A stretch of 58,624 nucleotides of DNA. Source: Paracoccus lutimaris. Lineage in GTDB: Bacteria; Pseudomonadota; Alphaproteobacteria; Rhodobacterales; Rhodobacteraceae. The notes below the pieces were generated by a model. It worked only from the letters and a program-made list of their open reading frames with translations. It was not told the DNA's origin and searched no databases. The translations under genes and the position numbers were made by a program. Position 1 is the first letter of the stretch. Every line of letters begins with the position of its first letter. This document shows, one piece after another, positions 8,364 through 18,132 of the stretch. The stretch is taken from assembly GCF_003337565.1 (NCBI RefSeq), contig NZ_QPJL01000023.1, positions 1 through 58,624 on the forward strand, in the 5' to 3' direction.

Positions 8364-9260
8364 TTATGGCTGAATCGCGCCGCGCCAGCCCTTCGCCTCA
8401 TTCTGAAGAAAACGCGCGAAGCCGCCGACCTTGTTGCTGCGGTGCAGATCGACATGGGTCACCAGCCAGACCGGCGATATCCATTCCGGCGGCGAGAAGT
8501 CGGGAAACAGTTCGATCAGGTCGGGATCGGGCACGGCGCGGTTGAGAAAGCCGATGCCCAGCCCATGCGCCACCGCCCAATAGGCGACCGAGGGCTGAGG
8601 CGTGTGCAGGACAAAGCAGCCCTCGGGCAGGCGATCCAGCAGCCATTGCTGAAACGGCGCGCGGGCATAGTCGCCCTCGGCCCCGACAAGGCGGTGCGCG
8701 ACCAGATCCTCGATCGAGGCGGGACGGCCATGGCGCTCAAGATAGGCGGTCGCGGCAAACAGCCCCGCCCGCAGATCCGCCAGATGCGCGACGACATAAT
8801 CGGGATGATCCGGCCTTGGCCCGACGCGCAGCGCCACATGCGCCTCGCCCGAGGCCATTTCATAGGGCCGCTCGTCCGAGCGGTAATGCACCCGCAATTG
8901 CGGATGCTCGGCCTGAAAGCGGCCGATGGCGGGCAGCACATAGCGTTCGAGCGAGGGCAGGGCGGTCACGATCAGCTGTCCCGAGACCTGCTGGTCGGCC
9001 GCCTCGATCCGGCCAAGCATCTGGACGAACTGCTCATCCACCCGGCTGGCGGTGCGCAACAGCTCGGCGCCGGCCTCGGTGGGGGTGTAGCCGCGCGCGT
9101 GACGCTGGAACAGCTTGGTGTGCATCCGCTCCTCGAGCAGGTCGATATGGCGGATGACCGAGGAGTGATGCATTCCCAGCGCCTCGGCCGCCGCGCTGAC
9201 CCGGCCCAGTCGCGCAACCTGCGCGGCGGTGCGAATCTCGGTCCACATGTTCAACCGCAT
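8364..9260 (-). CDS. LysR-family transcriptional regulator
   Basis: A 298-residue LysR-type regulator. The N-terminal winged HTH is clear (RTAAQVARLGRVSAAAEALGMHHSSVIRHIDLLEERMHTKLFQRHARGYTPTEAG, split here as the first 65 or so residues), followed by a substrate-binding-like effector domain from about residue 90. The subtype resembles regulators with a short leading MWTEIRT rather than the LRxFVAV of many LysR proteins. The start at 9260 has GAGG upstream; an internal ATG at 9248 is less well placed. It is divergent from the small secreted protein gene at 9405. Its target and ligand are unknown. Confidence 0.9.
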   Translation of the reverse strand: MRLNMWTEIRTAAQVARLGRVSAAAEALGMHHSSVIRHIDLLEERMHTKLFQRHARGYTPTEAGAELLRTASRVDEQFVQMLGRIEAADQQVSGQLIVTALPSLERYVLPAIGRFQAEHPQLRVHYRSDERPYEMASGEAHVALRVGPRPDHPDYVVAHLADLRAGLFAATAYLERHGRPASIEDLVAHRLVGAEGDYARAPFQQWLLDRLPEGCFVLHTPQPSVAYWAVAHGLGIGFLNRAVPDPDLIELFPDFSPPEWISPVWLVTHVDLHRSNKVGGFARFLQNEAKGWRGAIQP

Positions 9261-9404
9261 GATCGCCTCAGTTTTGCACAGTCGTTGTCTATTTTGGCCA
9301 GTTTCAGCGCAGAACGGCAATACCGATATGCAATGCAAGCCAGCAAGGAACCATCGTGCCTTTGCCGCAAAGAGATTGTTAACCCTTAGTCAGGAATCGC
9401 AAAA

Positions 9405-9710
9405 ATGCTCAACAAGATCGTTCTCGCCGCCGCAGCCACCCTGATCGCCCTGCCCCTGATGGCGCAGGAGGTAAACCCCGGCAAGGTGGCTCTGGCCAGA
9501 TCGCTGGGCCTTGACCCCAATGCCTATACGCTGAGCGAGCTGACCGCGATCAACGGCGAATTCACCCCGGCCGAACGCGCCAACCGCATCCGCTATATCA
9601 ACGAGCAGCATGCCCGCGGCAAAAGCGGCACCTCGCATATCCGCTCGACGCCGCGCCACCAGTCGCGCTTTCTGTCGCAGCGGCAGGGCATTGGCCGCAA
9701 CGATTACTGA
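9405..9710 (+). CDS. Small secreted protein of unknown function
   Basis: A 101-residue protein with a clear signal peptide (about 1-20, MLNKIVLAAAATLIALPLMA). The mature part begins QEVNPGKVALARSLGLDPNAYTLSEL and contains FTPAERANRIRYINEQ, then a basic tail rich in Arg, Ser and His. I do not recognise a named family. It is divergent from the LysR gene upstream, which could regulate it, and is followed by a hairpin shared with the convergent CoA-transferase gene. Confidence 0.7.
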   Translation: MLNKIVLAAAATLIALPLMAQEVNPGKVALARSLGLDPNAYTLSELTAINGEFTPAERANRIRYINEQHARGKSGTSHIRSTPRHQSRFLSQRQGIGRNDY

Positions 9711-9751
9711 TCCGCATCCTGTCCTGAAGAGCTCCGAACCGACGGGATCAA

Positions 9752-9780
9752 GGGGCCGCCCCAGCCGGGCGGCCCCATTT
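9752..9780. terminator. Bidirectional hairpin between convergent genes
   Basis: A 10-bp perfect stem GGGGCCGCCC / GGGCGGCCCC (9752-9776) lies between the end of the small secreted protein gene and the end of the CoA-transferase gene. A short T-rich trailer follows on the plus strand. Confidence 0.65.
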
Positions 9781-9785
9781 GTCTG

Positions 9786-10940
9786 TCAGGCGCCGGGGCC
9801 CGAGAACCGCCACTCCCCCTCGCCCAGAGCCGGTGCCGCGCGATCTGTGACCAGCGGGCTGCGCGAGAATTGCATCGGGCTGCGCAAACCGGCGATGCCC
9901 TCGGGTGCGATCTGCAGGCCGCGCGCCGCGACCTGCGGATCGGCCAGCGCCTCGGCCACGTCATTGACCGGGCCGCCGGGCACCCCTGCCCCCTCCAGCG
10001 CGGCGATCAGATCGGCACGGCTCATGCGCGCCGTCGCCCCGGACAGCATCGGCACCAGCCGGTCACGGTTCGCCACCCGCGCCGGGTTGGTCGCGTAATC
10101 CGGGTCCTGCGCCAGATCGCCCATGCCCAGCACCCGGCACAGGGCGGCGAATTGGCGGTCATTGCCGCAGGCGATGATCAGATGCCCGTCCAGGGCCGGG
10201 AAAAGCTGATAGGGCACGATATTGGGGTGCGCATTGCCCAGCCGGTGCGGCACCTTGCCCCCCAGCAGGTAATTCGTCGCCTGATTGGCCAGCACCGCCA
10301 GCCCGCAATCCAGAAGCGACAGATCCAGATGCTGGCCCTTGCCCGAGCGCGCCCGTTCGGCCAGCGCGGCCTGTACGGCGATGGTGCCATAAAGTCCGGT
10401 AAAGATGTCGATCCAGGCCACGCCGACCTTTTGCGGCTCGCCATTCGGGTCTCCGGTCAGATCCATGATCCCCGACATGCCTTGTATCAGGAAGTCATAG
10501 CCCGGCTGCGCCGCGCGCGGACCGTCCTGCCCGAAGCCGGTGATCGAGGCATAGACCAGCCCCGGATTGCGCGCGGACAGGGCATCATAGTCCAGCCCGA
10601 ATTTTCGCAACCCGCCCAGCTTGAAATTCTCGATCACCACATCGGCCTGATCGATCAGCGCCTTCAGCCGCTCCAGATCCCCCGGATCGTTGAAGTCGCA
10701 GATGACCGAGCGCTTGCCGCGATTGGTCGCATGGAAATAGGCGGCGACGTTTTCCGTCCCGCCATCCGCACGGGGCCGCTCGATGAACGGAGGCCCCCAG
10801 CGACGGGTGTCGTCGCCCTCGGGGGCTTCGATCTTGATAACCTCGGCACCCAGATCGGCCAGCGTCTGACCGATCCAGGGACCGGCCAGAATGCGGGCCA
10901 ACTCGACGACCTTGAGCCCCTTCAGCGCCGGCTCGGCCAT
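9786..10940 (-). CDS. Type III CoA-transferase (CaiB/BaiF), probable succinyl-CoA:glutarate CoA-transferase
   Basis: A 384-residue CaiB/BaiF-family enzyme. The N-terminal signature is LKGLKVVELARILAGPWIGQTLADLGAEVIKIE. The conserved catalytic Asp is D178 in GVAWIDIFTGLYG. Its ATG overlaps the stop of gcdH (TGATG), so the two are translationally coupled. In Pseudomonas and in human SUGCT, the partner of glutaryl-CoA dehydrogenase of this family makes glutaryl-CoA from glutarate; that is the likely job here, inferred from context. A GTG one codon earlier is possible but not needed. Confidence 0.87.
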   Translation of the reverse strand: MAEPALKGLKVVELARILAGPWIGQTLADLGAEVIKIEAPEGDDTRRWGPPFIERPRADGGTENVAAYFHATNRGKRSVICDFNDPGDLERLKALIDQADVVIENFKLGGLRKFGLDYDALSARNPGLVYASITGFGQDGPRAAQPGYDFLIQGMSGIMDLTGDPNGEPQKVGVAWIDIFTGLYGTIAVQAALAERARSGKGQHLDLSLLDCGLAVLANQATNYLLGGKVPHRLGNAHPNIVPYQLFPALDGHLIIACGNDRQFAALCRVLGMGDLAQDPDYATNPARVANRDRLVPMLSGATARMSRADLIAALEGAGVPGGPVNDVAEALADPQVAARGLQIAPEGIAGLRSPMQFSRSPLVTDRAAPALGEGEWRFSGPGA

Positions 10941-12139
10941 CACGAAAACGCCTGCAACCCGGTCTGCGCGCGGCCAAGGATCAGCGCATGGACGTCATGC
11001 GTGCCCTCATAGGTGTTCACGGTTTCCAGATTCTGCGCATGGCGCATGACGTGATAGCCGATCTGGATGCCGTTGCCGCCATGCATGTCGCGGGCTTGCC
11101 GGGCAATATCCAGCGCCTTGCCGCAATTGTTGCGCTTGATCAGCGAGATCATCTCGGGCGCGAACTTGCCCTCGTCAAACAGCCGCCCGACCCGCAGGCT
11201 GGCTTGCAGGCCAAGCGCGATTTCGGTCTGCATATCGGCCAGCTTCTTCTGATAAAGCTGGGTCGCGGCCAGGGGGCGGTTGAACTGATGCCGGTCCAGC
11301 CCGTATTGCCGGGCGCGGAACCAGCAATCCTCAGCCGCGCCCATGGCGCCCCATGAAATGCCGTAGCGCGCGCGGTTCAGACAGCCGAAGGGCCCGCCCA
11401 TCCCCTCAGCATGGGGCAGCAGTGCGTCCTCGCCGACCTCGACATTCTCCATCACGATCTCGCCGGTGATCGAGGCCCGCAGGCTCAGCTTGCCCTCGAT
11501 CTTGGGCGCGGACAGGCCCTTCATGCCCTTGTCCAGCACAAAGCCGCGCACCTTGCCGCCATGCGCCTCGGACTTGGCCCAGACCACGAATACATCGGCG
11601 ATCGGCGCATTCGAGATCCACATTTTCGACCCGTTCAGCACATAGCCGCCTGCGGTCTTTTTCGCGACCGTGCGCATCCCGGCGGGGTCCGAGCCGGCAT
11701 CCGGCTCGGTCAGGCCAAAGCAGCCGATAAACTCGCCCGAGGCCAGTTTGGGCAGGTATTTATGCTTCTGCGCCTCGCTGCCGTAAGCTTCGATCGGGAA
11801 CATCACCAGCGAGCTTTGCACCGAGGCCATCGACCGGTAGCCGCTGTCGATCCGCTCGATTTCCCGCGCCACCAGACCGTAGGCGACATAGGACGCGCCC
11901 ACCCCGCCATATTCCTCGGCGACAGTGACGCCTAGCAAGCCGGACTGGCCCATTTCGCGGAATATCTCGGGGTCGGTGGTCTCGTTCAGATAGGCGGCCT
12001 CGACGCGCGGGGCCAGCCGGTCGGCGGCAAAGGCCGCGGCGGTTTCGCGGATCATCCGCTCTTCCTCGGTCAACTGGTCATTCAGCAGGAACGGATCGGA
12101 CCAGGAAAACGGGACACCCTTATGCGATTTCGTCGTCAC
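10940..12139 (-). CDS. gcdH: Glutaryl-CoA dehydrogenase
   Basis: A 399-residue FAD-dependent acyl-CoA dehydrogenase that oxidises and decarboxylates glutaryl-CoA to crotonyl-CoA. Features of the GCDH branch include [23 protein letters not shown] at the N-terminus, [19 protein letters not shown] for flavin binding, [14 protein letters not shown], and the catalytic glutamate in [10 protein letters not shown] near the C-terminus. The start is a GTG at 12139 with AAGAGG six bases before it; the upstream part of the open frame has no site and would cover the promoter. It leads the operon with the CoA-transferase and is divergent from a LysR gene. Pathway: lysine, tryptophan or glutarate catabolism. 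Confidence 0.93.
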   Translation of the reverse strand: MTTKSHKGVPFSWSDPFLLNDQLTEEERMIRETAAAFAADRLAPRVEAAYLNETTDPEIFREMGQSGLLGVTVAEEYGGVGASYVAYGLVAREIERIDSGYRSMASVQSSLVMFPIEAYGSEAQKHKYLPKLASGEFIGCFGLTEPDAGSDPAGMRTVAKKTAGGYVLNGSKMWISNAPIADVFVVWAKSEAHGGKVRGFVLDKGMKGLSAPKIEGKLSLRASITGEIVMENVEVGEDALLPHAEGMGGPFGCLNRARYGISWGAMGAAEDCWFRARQYGLDRHQFNRPLAATQLYQKKLADMQTEIALGLQASLRVGRLFDEGKFAPEMISLIKRNNCGKALDIARQARDMHGGNGIQIGYHVMRHAQNLETVNTYEGTHDVHALILGRAQTGLQAFS

Positions 12140-12187
12140 GTCATGCCTCTTGCGATGAGATGGCCCGGCGAGGGGCGGCTGGATCAT

Positions 12188-12215
12188 TCATTACAGCTTT
12201 CAAAACCCCTCGCAA
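12188..12215 (-). promoter_or_regulatory. Candidate promoter of gcdH operon
   Basis: On the minus strand TTGCGA (12215-12210), 16 bases, then TAATGA (12193-12188). It lies about 50 bases before the GTG start and next to a possible LysR operator. Confidence 0.4.
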
Positions 12216-12228
12216 AATGGATAATCCT

Positions 12229-12240
12229 CATCAGTTGATG
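12229..12240. promoter_or_regulatory. Inverted repeat, possible LysR operator
   Basis: CATCA-GT-TGATG is a perfect 5-bp inverted repeat between the divergent gcdH and LysR genes. It sits just upstream of the candidate gcdH -35 element and about 10 bases before the LysR start, which fits an activator site for gcdH that also represses the regulator. Inferred from position and symmetry. Confidence 0.4.
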
Positions 12241-12250
12241 CATGGGATGA

Positions 12251-13171
12251 ATGATCTTGCGGCAAAGGCGCTTTCTTCCGAATCTCAGCCTGCTTCTGGC
12301 GTTCGACGCGGTGATGCGCCGGGGCTCGGTCACCGGGGCGGCGCAGGATCTGGGGCTGACGCAAAGCACGATCAGCCGCCTGCTGCAAAGCCTTGAGGCG
12401 CAACTGGGCCAGAGCCTGTTCACGCGTCACAAGAAACGCCTGACGCCCACCGAGGCGGCCCAGCGGTATTTCCGCGACATCTCGGGTGCGCTTGACATCA
12501 TCCAGCGCGCCGGCATGTCGCTGATCGCCAATCCCGATGGCGGCACGCTGGATCTTGCGGTCTTGCCCACCTTTGCCACCCGCTGGCTGGCGCCGCGCCT
12601 GCCGGATTTCCTGTCGCAGAATCCCGGTATCTCGGTCAATCTGGCGACGCGCTTCTCGACCTTCAGCTTCGAGACGGAACCCTTTGATGCGGTGATCTTC
12701 TTTGGCCGCGACGACTGGCCGGGGGCGAAGCATCTGAAGCTGTTCGAGGAACGCCTGACCGCCTGCGCTGCGCCGCAGTTTCTGGCCACGCACCCCATTG
12801 CGCAGGCCGAGGATCTGGCGGGTTGCGTGCTCTTGCAGCTGGCGACGCGCCCCGGCGCATGGGCGGATTGGTTCGCGGGTCAGGATGCCACCCGCCCCGA
12901 GGGGGTCAGCGGCATGGTCGTGGACCAGTTCTCGATGATGATCCAGGTGGCGATTTCGGGGCTGGGGGTAGCGCTGCTGCCCGACTACCTCGCCCGGATT
13001 GAGATCGCCGAGGGCCGGTTGCAGCCGATCCTGCGCCCGGGCGTGCCGGGGCGCGGCGCATATTGGCTGGCCTGGCCGGACCGCAAGGCGGGGCTGAAGC
13101 CGCTCGAGGCGTTCCGCGGCTGGATCGCGGCGCGGATGGCGCGGGACGGGGTTCATGCAGATCAGGCATGA
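12251..13171 (+). CDS. LysR-family regulator, probable regulator of the glutarate genes
   Basis: A 306-residue LysR regulator of the GcvA-like type: RRFLPNLSLLLAFDAVMRRGSVTGAAQDLGLTQS opens the winged HTH (about 5-65), then an effector domain from about 90 (DLAVLPTFATRWLAPRLPDF) that ends at a typical GLGVALLPDYL strand. It is divergent from gcdH with 111 bases between the start codons, which hold an inverted repeat. Pseudomonas GcdR is a LysR activator of gcdH-gcdG in the same arrangement, so the same role is inferred here. Confidence 0.88.
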   Translation: MILRQRRFLPNLSLLLAFDAVMRRGSVTGAAQDLGLTQSTISRLLQSLEAQLGQSLFTRHKKRLTPTEAAQRYFRDISGALDIIQRAGMSLIANPDGGTLDLAVLPTFATRWLAPRLPDFLSQNPGISVNLATRFSTFSFETEPFDAVIFFGRDDWPGAKHLKLFEERLTACAAPQFLATHPIAQAEDLAGCVLLQLATRPGAWADWFAGQDATRPEGVSGMVVDQFSMMIQVAISGLGVALLPDYLARIEIAEGRLQPILRPGVPGRGAYWLAWPDRKAGLKPLEAFRGWIAARMARDGVHADQA

Positions 13172-13349
13172 GCCGCGACTATGCCGCGCAACCCGGCCAG
13201 ACAGATCATTCCGCCCCTGCACCGCCGCAGCTTCCGCACGCAGCCGTCGTCGGGCCGGCCGTCCTTTACCCGGCATAAGCCCCATATGTCTGTGCCGCGC
13301 GGTCTCAAAGCGGCTTGCCCCCCCGCCGCCCAGCAGCTAATCCCCTGCC

Positions 13350-14405
13350 ATGCTGCCACAGGACCGCCTTTCCCAGATCGTCGCGCGTTTCGAATATCTC
13401 GAGGCGCGGCTGAATGACGGCCCGGCGCCGGACGAGATCGCCACGATCAGCCGCGAATATGCCGAGCTGAAGCCGGTGGTGACCCAGATCGCCGAATGGC
13501 GCGACGCGCAGGAAGGCATCCGCGAGGCGCAGGCGATGCTGGCCGATCCCGAGATGCGCGAGCTGGCCGAGGACGAGCTGTCGCGCCTGCGCGCCTCGCT
13601 GCCCGATCTGGAACACGCGCTGCGCATCGCGCTGCTGCCGCGTGACGCGGCCGATGCCCGGCCGGCGATCATGGAGATCCGTCCCGGCACCGGCGGCGAG
13701 GAGGCGGCGCTGTTCGCCGGCGATCTTCTGGGCATGTATCGCCGCTTCGCGGAATCGCAGGGCTGGCAGTTCCAGTTGCTGGAACTGGCCGAATCCGACC
13801 TTGGCGGCGTGCGCGAGGCCGTCGCCCGGATCGAGGGCGAGGGGGTCTTTGCCCGGATGAAATACGAATCCGGCGTGCATCGCGTCCAGCGCGTGCCCGA
13901 AACCGAATCCGGCGGCCGCATCCATACCAGCGCCGCCACCGTCGCCGTCCTGCCCGAGGCGGCCGAGGTCGATATCGACATTCCCGCCGGCGATATCCGC
14001 ATCGACACCATGCGCGCCAGCGGCGCGGGCGGCCAGCATGTCAACACCACCGATTCCGCCGTGCGCATCACCCACCTGCCGACCGGCATCGTGGTCACCA
14101 GTTCGGAAAAGTCCCAGCACCAGAACCGCGCCAATGCCATGGCCGTGCTGCGCGCCCGGCTTTACGATCTGGAACGCTCGCGCGCCGATGCCGAGCGCGC
14201 CGCCGACCGCAAGTCGCAGGTCGGCTCGGGTGACCGCTCGGAACGCATCCGTACCTATAATTTCCCGCAAGGCCGCATGACCGATCACCGCATCGGGCTG
14301 ACGCTCTATTCGCTGGACCGGATCATGCAGGGCGACCTAGCCGAGATCGTCGACGCGCTTCTTGCCCATGATCAGGCCGAGCGGCTGGCCGCGCAGGGCG
14401 GCTAG
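13350..14405 (+). CDS. prfA: Peptide chain release factor 1
   Basis: RF1 reads UAA and UAG and triggers peptide release. The 351 residues include the PCRF domain and the catalytic GGQ motif (Gly227-Gly228-Gln229 in [18 protein letters not shown]). The codon-recognition region contains [18 protein letters not shown], with the tripeptide loop (PxT) as PET. No strong ribosome binding site precedes the ATG. prmC, whose product methylates the GGQ glutamine, starts six bases after the stop, so the pair is an operon. Confidence 0.96.
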   Translation: MLPQDRLSQIVARFEYLEARLNDGPAPDEIATISREYAELKPVVTQIAEWRDAQEGIREAQAMLADPEMRELAEDELSRLRASLPDLEHALRIALLPRDAADARPAIMEIRPGTGGEEAALFAGDLLGMYRRFAESQGWQFQLLELAESDLGGVREAVARIEGEGVFARMKYESGVHRVQRVPETESGGRIHTSAATVAVLPEAAEVDIDIPAGDIRIDTMRASGAGGQHVNTTDSAVRITHLPTGIVVTSSEKSQHQNRANAMAVLRARLYDLERSRADAERAADRKSQVGSGDRSERIRTYNFPQGRMTDHRIGLTLYSLDRIMQGDLAEIVDALLAHDQAERLAAQGG

Positions 14406-14411
14406 AGCCGG

Positions 14412-15251
14412 ATGCCCGGGGCTCGTACCGCAATCGAGACATTGCGCGCGGGAATCGCGCGGCTGACCGAGGCCGGCCTGCCCGATCCCACGGGGGACGC
14501 TCGCCTGCTTCTGGCCCATGCGCTGGCCCTGCCGCGACATCATCTGAGCGGAGCGCTCTCGCAACCGATGCCTGCTGACGCGCTGCGGCTTTTCGACGCG
14601 GCCCTGCTGGCAAGGGCTGCGTGCCAGCCGATCAGCCAGATCACCGGACGCCGGGCCTTCTGGAAGCACGAATTCCGCGTCACCCGCGACACGCTGGACC
14701 CACGCCCCGACACCGAAACACTGGTCGAGGCGGCGCTGGCCGAGCCCTTCACCTCGGTCCTTGATCTGGGCACCGGCACCGGGGCCATCCTGATCTCGCT
14801 TCTTGCCGAGCGTCCGGACGCACGCGGCACCGGCACCGACATCTCGGCGGCGGCATTGGCGGTGGCTAAAGAAAATGCTGTCATGAACAATGTTTGCGCA
14901 AACTTCCTTGAAGCGGACTGGTTCGCGGGCGTCGCCGGTCAGTTCGATCTGATCGTCTCGAATCCGCCCTATATCGCATTGGACGAGATGGCCGGCCTTG
15001 CGCCCGACGTCCGCAACTGGGAGCCGCGACAGGCCCTGACCGACGAGGGCGACGGGCTCACCGCCTATCGGGTCATTGCGGCCGGCGCTCCCGCACATCT
15101 TCTGCCCGGCGGCCGGTTGATGGTCGAGATCGGGCCGACGCAGGGCCGGCAGGTCGTGGCCTTGATGCAGGCGGCGGGATTGGCCGATCCGCGCGTCCTG
15201 CCTGATCTGGATGGCCGTGACCGCGTCGTACATGCGCGAAAACCGGGCTAG
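14412..15251 (+). CDS. prmC: Peptide chain release factor N5-glutamine methyltransferase
   Basis: A 279-residue SAM-dependent methyltransferase that modifies the GGQ glutamine of release factors. An N-terminal helical domain (1-85) is followed by a Rossmann domain with the SAM site DLGTGTGAIL (about 118-127) and the catalytic NPPY motif (about 184-187, in VSNPPYIA). It is directly downstream of its substrate gene prfA. Confidence 0.95.
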   Translation: MPGARTAIETLRAGIARLTEAGLPDPTGDARLLLAHALALPRHHLSGALSQPMPADALRLFDAALLARAACQPISQITGRRAFWKHEFRVTRDTLDPRPDTETLVEAALAEPFTSVLDLGTGTGAILISLLAERPDARGTGTDISAAALAVAKENAVMNNVCANFLEADWFAGVAGQFDLIVSNPPYIALDEMAGLAPDVRNWEPRQALTDEGDGLTAYRVIAAGAPAHLLPGGRLMVEIGPTQGRQVVALMQAAGLADPRVLPDLDGRDRVVHARKPG

Positions 15252-15490
15252 ACCGGCAATGATTCGCAGCTTTCGCAGCAATTTGCGAAATTTTTGCTTG
15301 TGCCTGCCGCTGTGGCATGTTTATTCGCATTTGTGACGGGGGCTCCGCCCACGCACGGGTCACTTATGCTCAGCCATTAACTGGTAATAAGGGGAAGGGA
15401 GCGAAGCTCCGCTTCCAGACGGGTATCAACCGTCGATCTGACCCCAACCTCAGCCGGCCTTAAGCCGGTGTATAACCGACAACAAAGCTG

Positions 15491-16231
15491 ATGAGATCAT
15501 CCAAATCCCGTTCGCGGAACAAGTCGAACAGACAACGCACCCTGGGCAATGTCGTCAACCGCGTCTTCGATTCCTCTGGACCCGAGGGCAAGGTGCGTGG
15601 CACCCCCCAGCAGATCATCGAGAAATACCTGACCCTTGCCCGCGATGCACAACTGTCCAACGACCGCGTCGCCGAGCAGAGCTTCCTCCAGCACGCTGAA
15701 CATTACACCCGCATGCTGGGCGAGGCGCAGCGCGAACAGGCCGAGCGCCAACAGCACCAGCAGCCGGGCCGCGACGACGACATGCGCGATTTCGGCGCTG
15801 GCGACAACGGCAATGGTCAGGGCAACAACCGCCATGACCGCGGCGAGCGCAACGACCAGCGCGAGGATCGCCGCGACTATCGCCGCGATGACCGCAGGGA
15901 AGATCGCCGCGAGGACCGCCAGCAGGCGCCGCGCCACGAAGCCCAAGCCGACGATCAGGACGACAGCCGCGGCATTGCCCTGGGTTTGCCGCCGGTCATC
16001 TCGGACGAGGAAGACCGTGGCGGCCCTGTCGCGACCCCCGAAAGCGTGACCTCGGAAAGCGCGGCTCCGGATTCTGCCGCGCCTGAAGCCGCGGCCGAAC
16101 CCCAGGCCGAGGCGGCCGCCGCGCCCCGTCGGCGCACCCGTGCGCCAAGCGCCACGCCGCGCGCACCGCGTCCGCGCAAGAAAGCCGCTGATTCAGAGGC
16201 CGCACCGACCGACAAGGCCTCCGGCGAATAA
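15491..16231 (+). CDS. DUF4167 domain protein
   Basis: A 246-residue protein whose N-terminal 75 or so residues are the DUF4167 domain common in Alphaproteobacteria: a very basic leader (RSSKSRSRNKSNRQR), then VFDSSGPEGKVRGTPQQIIEKYLTLARDA and AEHYTRML. The rest is low complexity: an Asn/Arg/Asp region with repeated RRDDRREDRRED units (about 115-150), and a Pro/Ala-rich basic end. This pattern suggests RNA binding, but no function is established. It is convergent with rsmA, 16 bases away. A 239-base leader precedes it, with a CTTGTG / TTTATT promoter-like pair near 15297-15325. Confidence 0.85.
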   Translation: MRSSKSRSRNKSNRQRTLGNVVNRVFDSSGPEGKVRGTPQQIIEKYLTLARDAQLSNDRVAEQSFLQHAEHYTRMLGEAQREQAERQQHQQPGRDDDMRDFGAGDNGNGQGNNRHDRGERNDQREDRRDYRRDDRREDRREDRQQAPRHEAQADDQDDSRGIALGLPPVISDEEDRGGPVATPESVTSESAAPDSAAPEAAAEPQAEAAAAPRRRTRAPSATPRAPRPRKKAADSEAAPTDKASGE

Positions 16232-16247
16232 GCCTGGGCCAACAAGA

Positions 16248-17096
16248 TCAGCGCGGCGCGGCGGCCAGACCCCGCGCCAGCGCGCAAAACTGCTCCAGCC
16301 CGATTTCCTCGGCCCGCGCAGTCGGCGCAATCCCCGCCTCCAGCAGCAATTCCTCGATCCGCGGATGCAGCCCCTTCAACGAGGCGCGCAGCATCTTGCG
16401 CCGCTGGTTGAAGCCGGCGGCGACGACGCGGTTCAGAACCGCCGGATCGGCCGGATAGCGCGGCTCGGGCAGGGCGGTCAGATGCACCACCGCCGAATGG
16501 ATCTTGGGCGCCGGCACGAATGCCTCGGGCGGCAGGGTCATGACGATCCGCGCGTCCGAGCGCCATTGCGCCAGCACCGCCAGCCGGCCATAGGCCTTGC
16601 CGCCGGGGCGGGCGACGATGCGCTCGGCCACTTCCTTCTGGAACATCAGCGTCAGCGACTGCCAGAAGGGCGGCCAGGCGGCGGGCGTCAGCCAGCGGAT
16701 CAGCAGCTCGGTGCCGACATTATAGGGCAGGTTGGCGACGATGCGGATCGGCGGCGTCAGATGCGCCAGGGGGTCGATCTCCAGCGCGTCGCCATTGATC
16801 ACCGTCAGCCGCCCCGGATAGGCGTCCGAGATCTCGGCCAGGGCCGGCAGCGCGCGGGCATCCTTTTCGATGGCCAGCACATGGCGCGCGCCCTCGGCCA
16901 GCAGGCCTCGGGTCAGACCGCCCGGACCGGGGCCGACCTCGATCACGTCGCAGCCGGTCAGATCGCCCGCCGCCCGGGCGATCTTGGCGGTCAGGTTCAG
17001 GTCCAGCAGGAAATTCTGCCCCAGCTGCTTCTTGGCCCGCAGATCGTGGCGCGCGATCACCTCGCGGAGCGGCGGCAGCCCGTCGATGGTGCTCAT
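16248..17096 (-). CDS. rsmA: 16S rRNA (adenine1518/1519-N6) dimethyltransferase
   Basis: KsgA/RsmA dimethylates two adenosines at the 3' end of 16S rRNA, a late step of 30S assembly. The 282 residues carry [16 protein letters not shown], the SAM motif [14 protein letters not shown], and the catalytic [11 protein letters not shown]. The start overlaps the end of pdxA by four bases. Last gene of the lptF-lptG-lptD-surA-pdxA-rsmA series; lptD-surA-pdxA-rsmA is the same order as in enterobacteria. Confidence 0.95.
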   Translation of the reverse strand: MSTIDGLPPLREVIARHDLRAKKQLGQNFLLDLNLTAKIARAAGDLTGCDVIEVGPGPGGLTRGLLAEGARHVLAIEKDARALPALAEISDAYPGRLTVINGDALEIDPLAHLTPPIRIVANLPYNVGTELLIRWLTPAAWPPFWQSLTLMFQKEVAERIVARPGGKAYGRLAVLAQWRSDARIVMTLPPEAFVPAPKIHSAVVHLTALPEPRYPADPAVLNRVVAAGFNQRRKMLRASLKGLHPRIEELLLEAGIAPTARAEEIGLEQFCALARGLAAAPR

Positions 17097-18058
17097 GTCC
17101 GACGCCCCGCCATGTCATGGGCCATGCGCAGCGCGGCGATGACGCTTTCCGCATCGGCGATGCCCTTGCCCGCGATGTCAAAGGCGGTGCCGTGATCGGG
17201 CGAGGTGCGCACGAAGGGCAGGCCCAGCGTCACATTCACGCCCCCGGCAAAATCCAGCGTCTTGATCGGGATCAGCGCCTGATCGTGATAGGCGCAAAGC
17301 GCGGCGTCATAGCGCGCCCGCGCCGGGGCATGAAACATCGTGTCCGCTGGCAAAGGCCCGGCCAGATCAAAGCCCTCATCGCGCAGATGCGCCAGCAAGG
17401 GCGCGATCCACAGCCGTTCCTCATCGCCCATGACGCCATTCTCGCCAGCATGGGGGTTCAGCCCGGCAACGGCCAGACGCGGCCGGTCAATCCCGAAATC
17501 GCGTTGCAGGGCTGCATCGGTGATGCGGATCGCCTGCTCCAGCGCCCCGGGTGTCAGTGCGCCCGGCACCTCGCTCAGCGCGATATGGATGGTCACCGGC
17601 ACCACCCAGCAAGGCGGCGTGACCGTGGTCGAGGCCAGCATCATCACCACCGGCACATCGCCCGCCAGATGCGCCAGATATTCGGTATGGCCGGGAAAGG
17701 CGAAACCGGCACCGCGCTTCAGCGCTTCCTTGTTGATCGGCAGGGTGCAGATCCCCCCCGCCGCGCCCGAGCGCGCCAGTTCGACCGCCCGTGCAATCAC
17801 GTCGATCACCGATTGCGCATTGGCGGGATCGGGTTGCCCGGGCACGGCCGGCGCCGGGAAATCATGGCGCAACACCGCCAGCACCCCCTCGGGCACAGAC
17901 CCAGAGGGCGCGGCCACCTCCTGCCATCGCACCCCTGCGGCTAGATGCCGGGGATCACCCAGAAACACGAAGGGGACGCCGGCGGCCAGCGCCTTTGGCG
18001 CCAGTTCCGGTCCGACCCCCGCCGGCTCGCCACAGGTCAGGACGATCGGTTGCGGCAT
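17093..18058 (-). CDS. pdxA: 4-hydroxythreonine-4-phosphate dehydrogenase
   Basis: PdxA makes the amino-ketone used by PdxJ to build pyridoxine 5'-phosphate. The 321 residues include the N-terminal [10 protein letters not shown], the metal-binding His in [11 protein letters not shown], and the C-terminal [14 protein letters not shown] and [21 protein letters not shown] motifs. The true start at 18058 has AGACAGG upstream; the longer open frame runs into the intergenic repeat. It overlaps rsmA by four bases. Confidence 0.94.
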   Translation of the reverse strand: MPQPIVLTCGEPAGVGPELAPKALAAGVPFVFLGDPRHLAAGVRWQEVAAPSGSVPEGVLAVLRHDFPAPAVPGQPDPANAQSVIDVIARAVELARSGAAGGICTLPINKEALKRGAGFAFPGHTEYLAHLAGDVPVVMMLASTTVTPPCWVVPVTIHIALSEVPGALTPGALEQAIRITDAALQRDFGIDRPRLAVAGLNPHAGENGVMGDEERLWIAPLLAHLRDEGFDLAGPLPADTMFHAPARARYDAALCAYHDQALIPIKTLDFAGGVNVTLGLPFVRTSPDHGTAFDIAGKGIADAESVIAALRMAHDMAGRRT

Positions 18059-18065
18059 GGCCTGT

Positions 18066-18120
18066 CTTCTTTCATGTCCAAATATCCTCTGGGGGTCCGG
18101 GGGGCGAAGCGCCCCCGGCC
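18066..18120 (-). repeat. Intergenic repeat, copy A (GATATTT...CATGAAAGAAG)
   Basis: Read on the minus strand, a GC-rich hairpin (GGGGGCGCTTCGCCCCC type, about 18095-18120) is followed by GATATTTGGACATGAAAGAAG (18086-18066, minus strand). The same core appears at 26202-26222 and 34149-34169. It lies between surA and pdxA. Confidence 0.75.
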
Positions 18121-18132
18121 TTGCCAGCAGAT

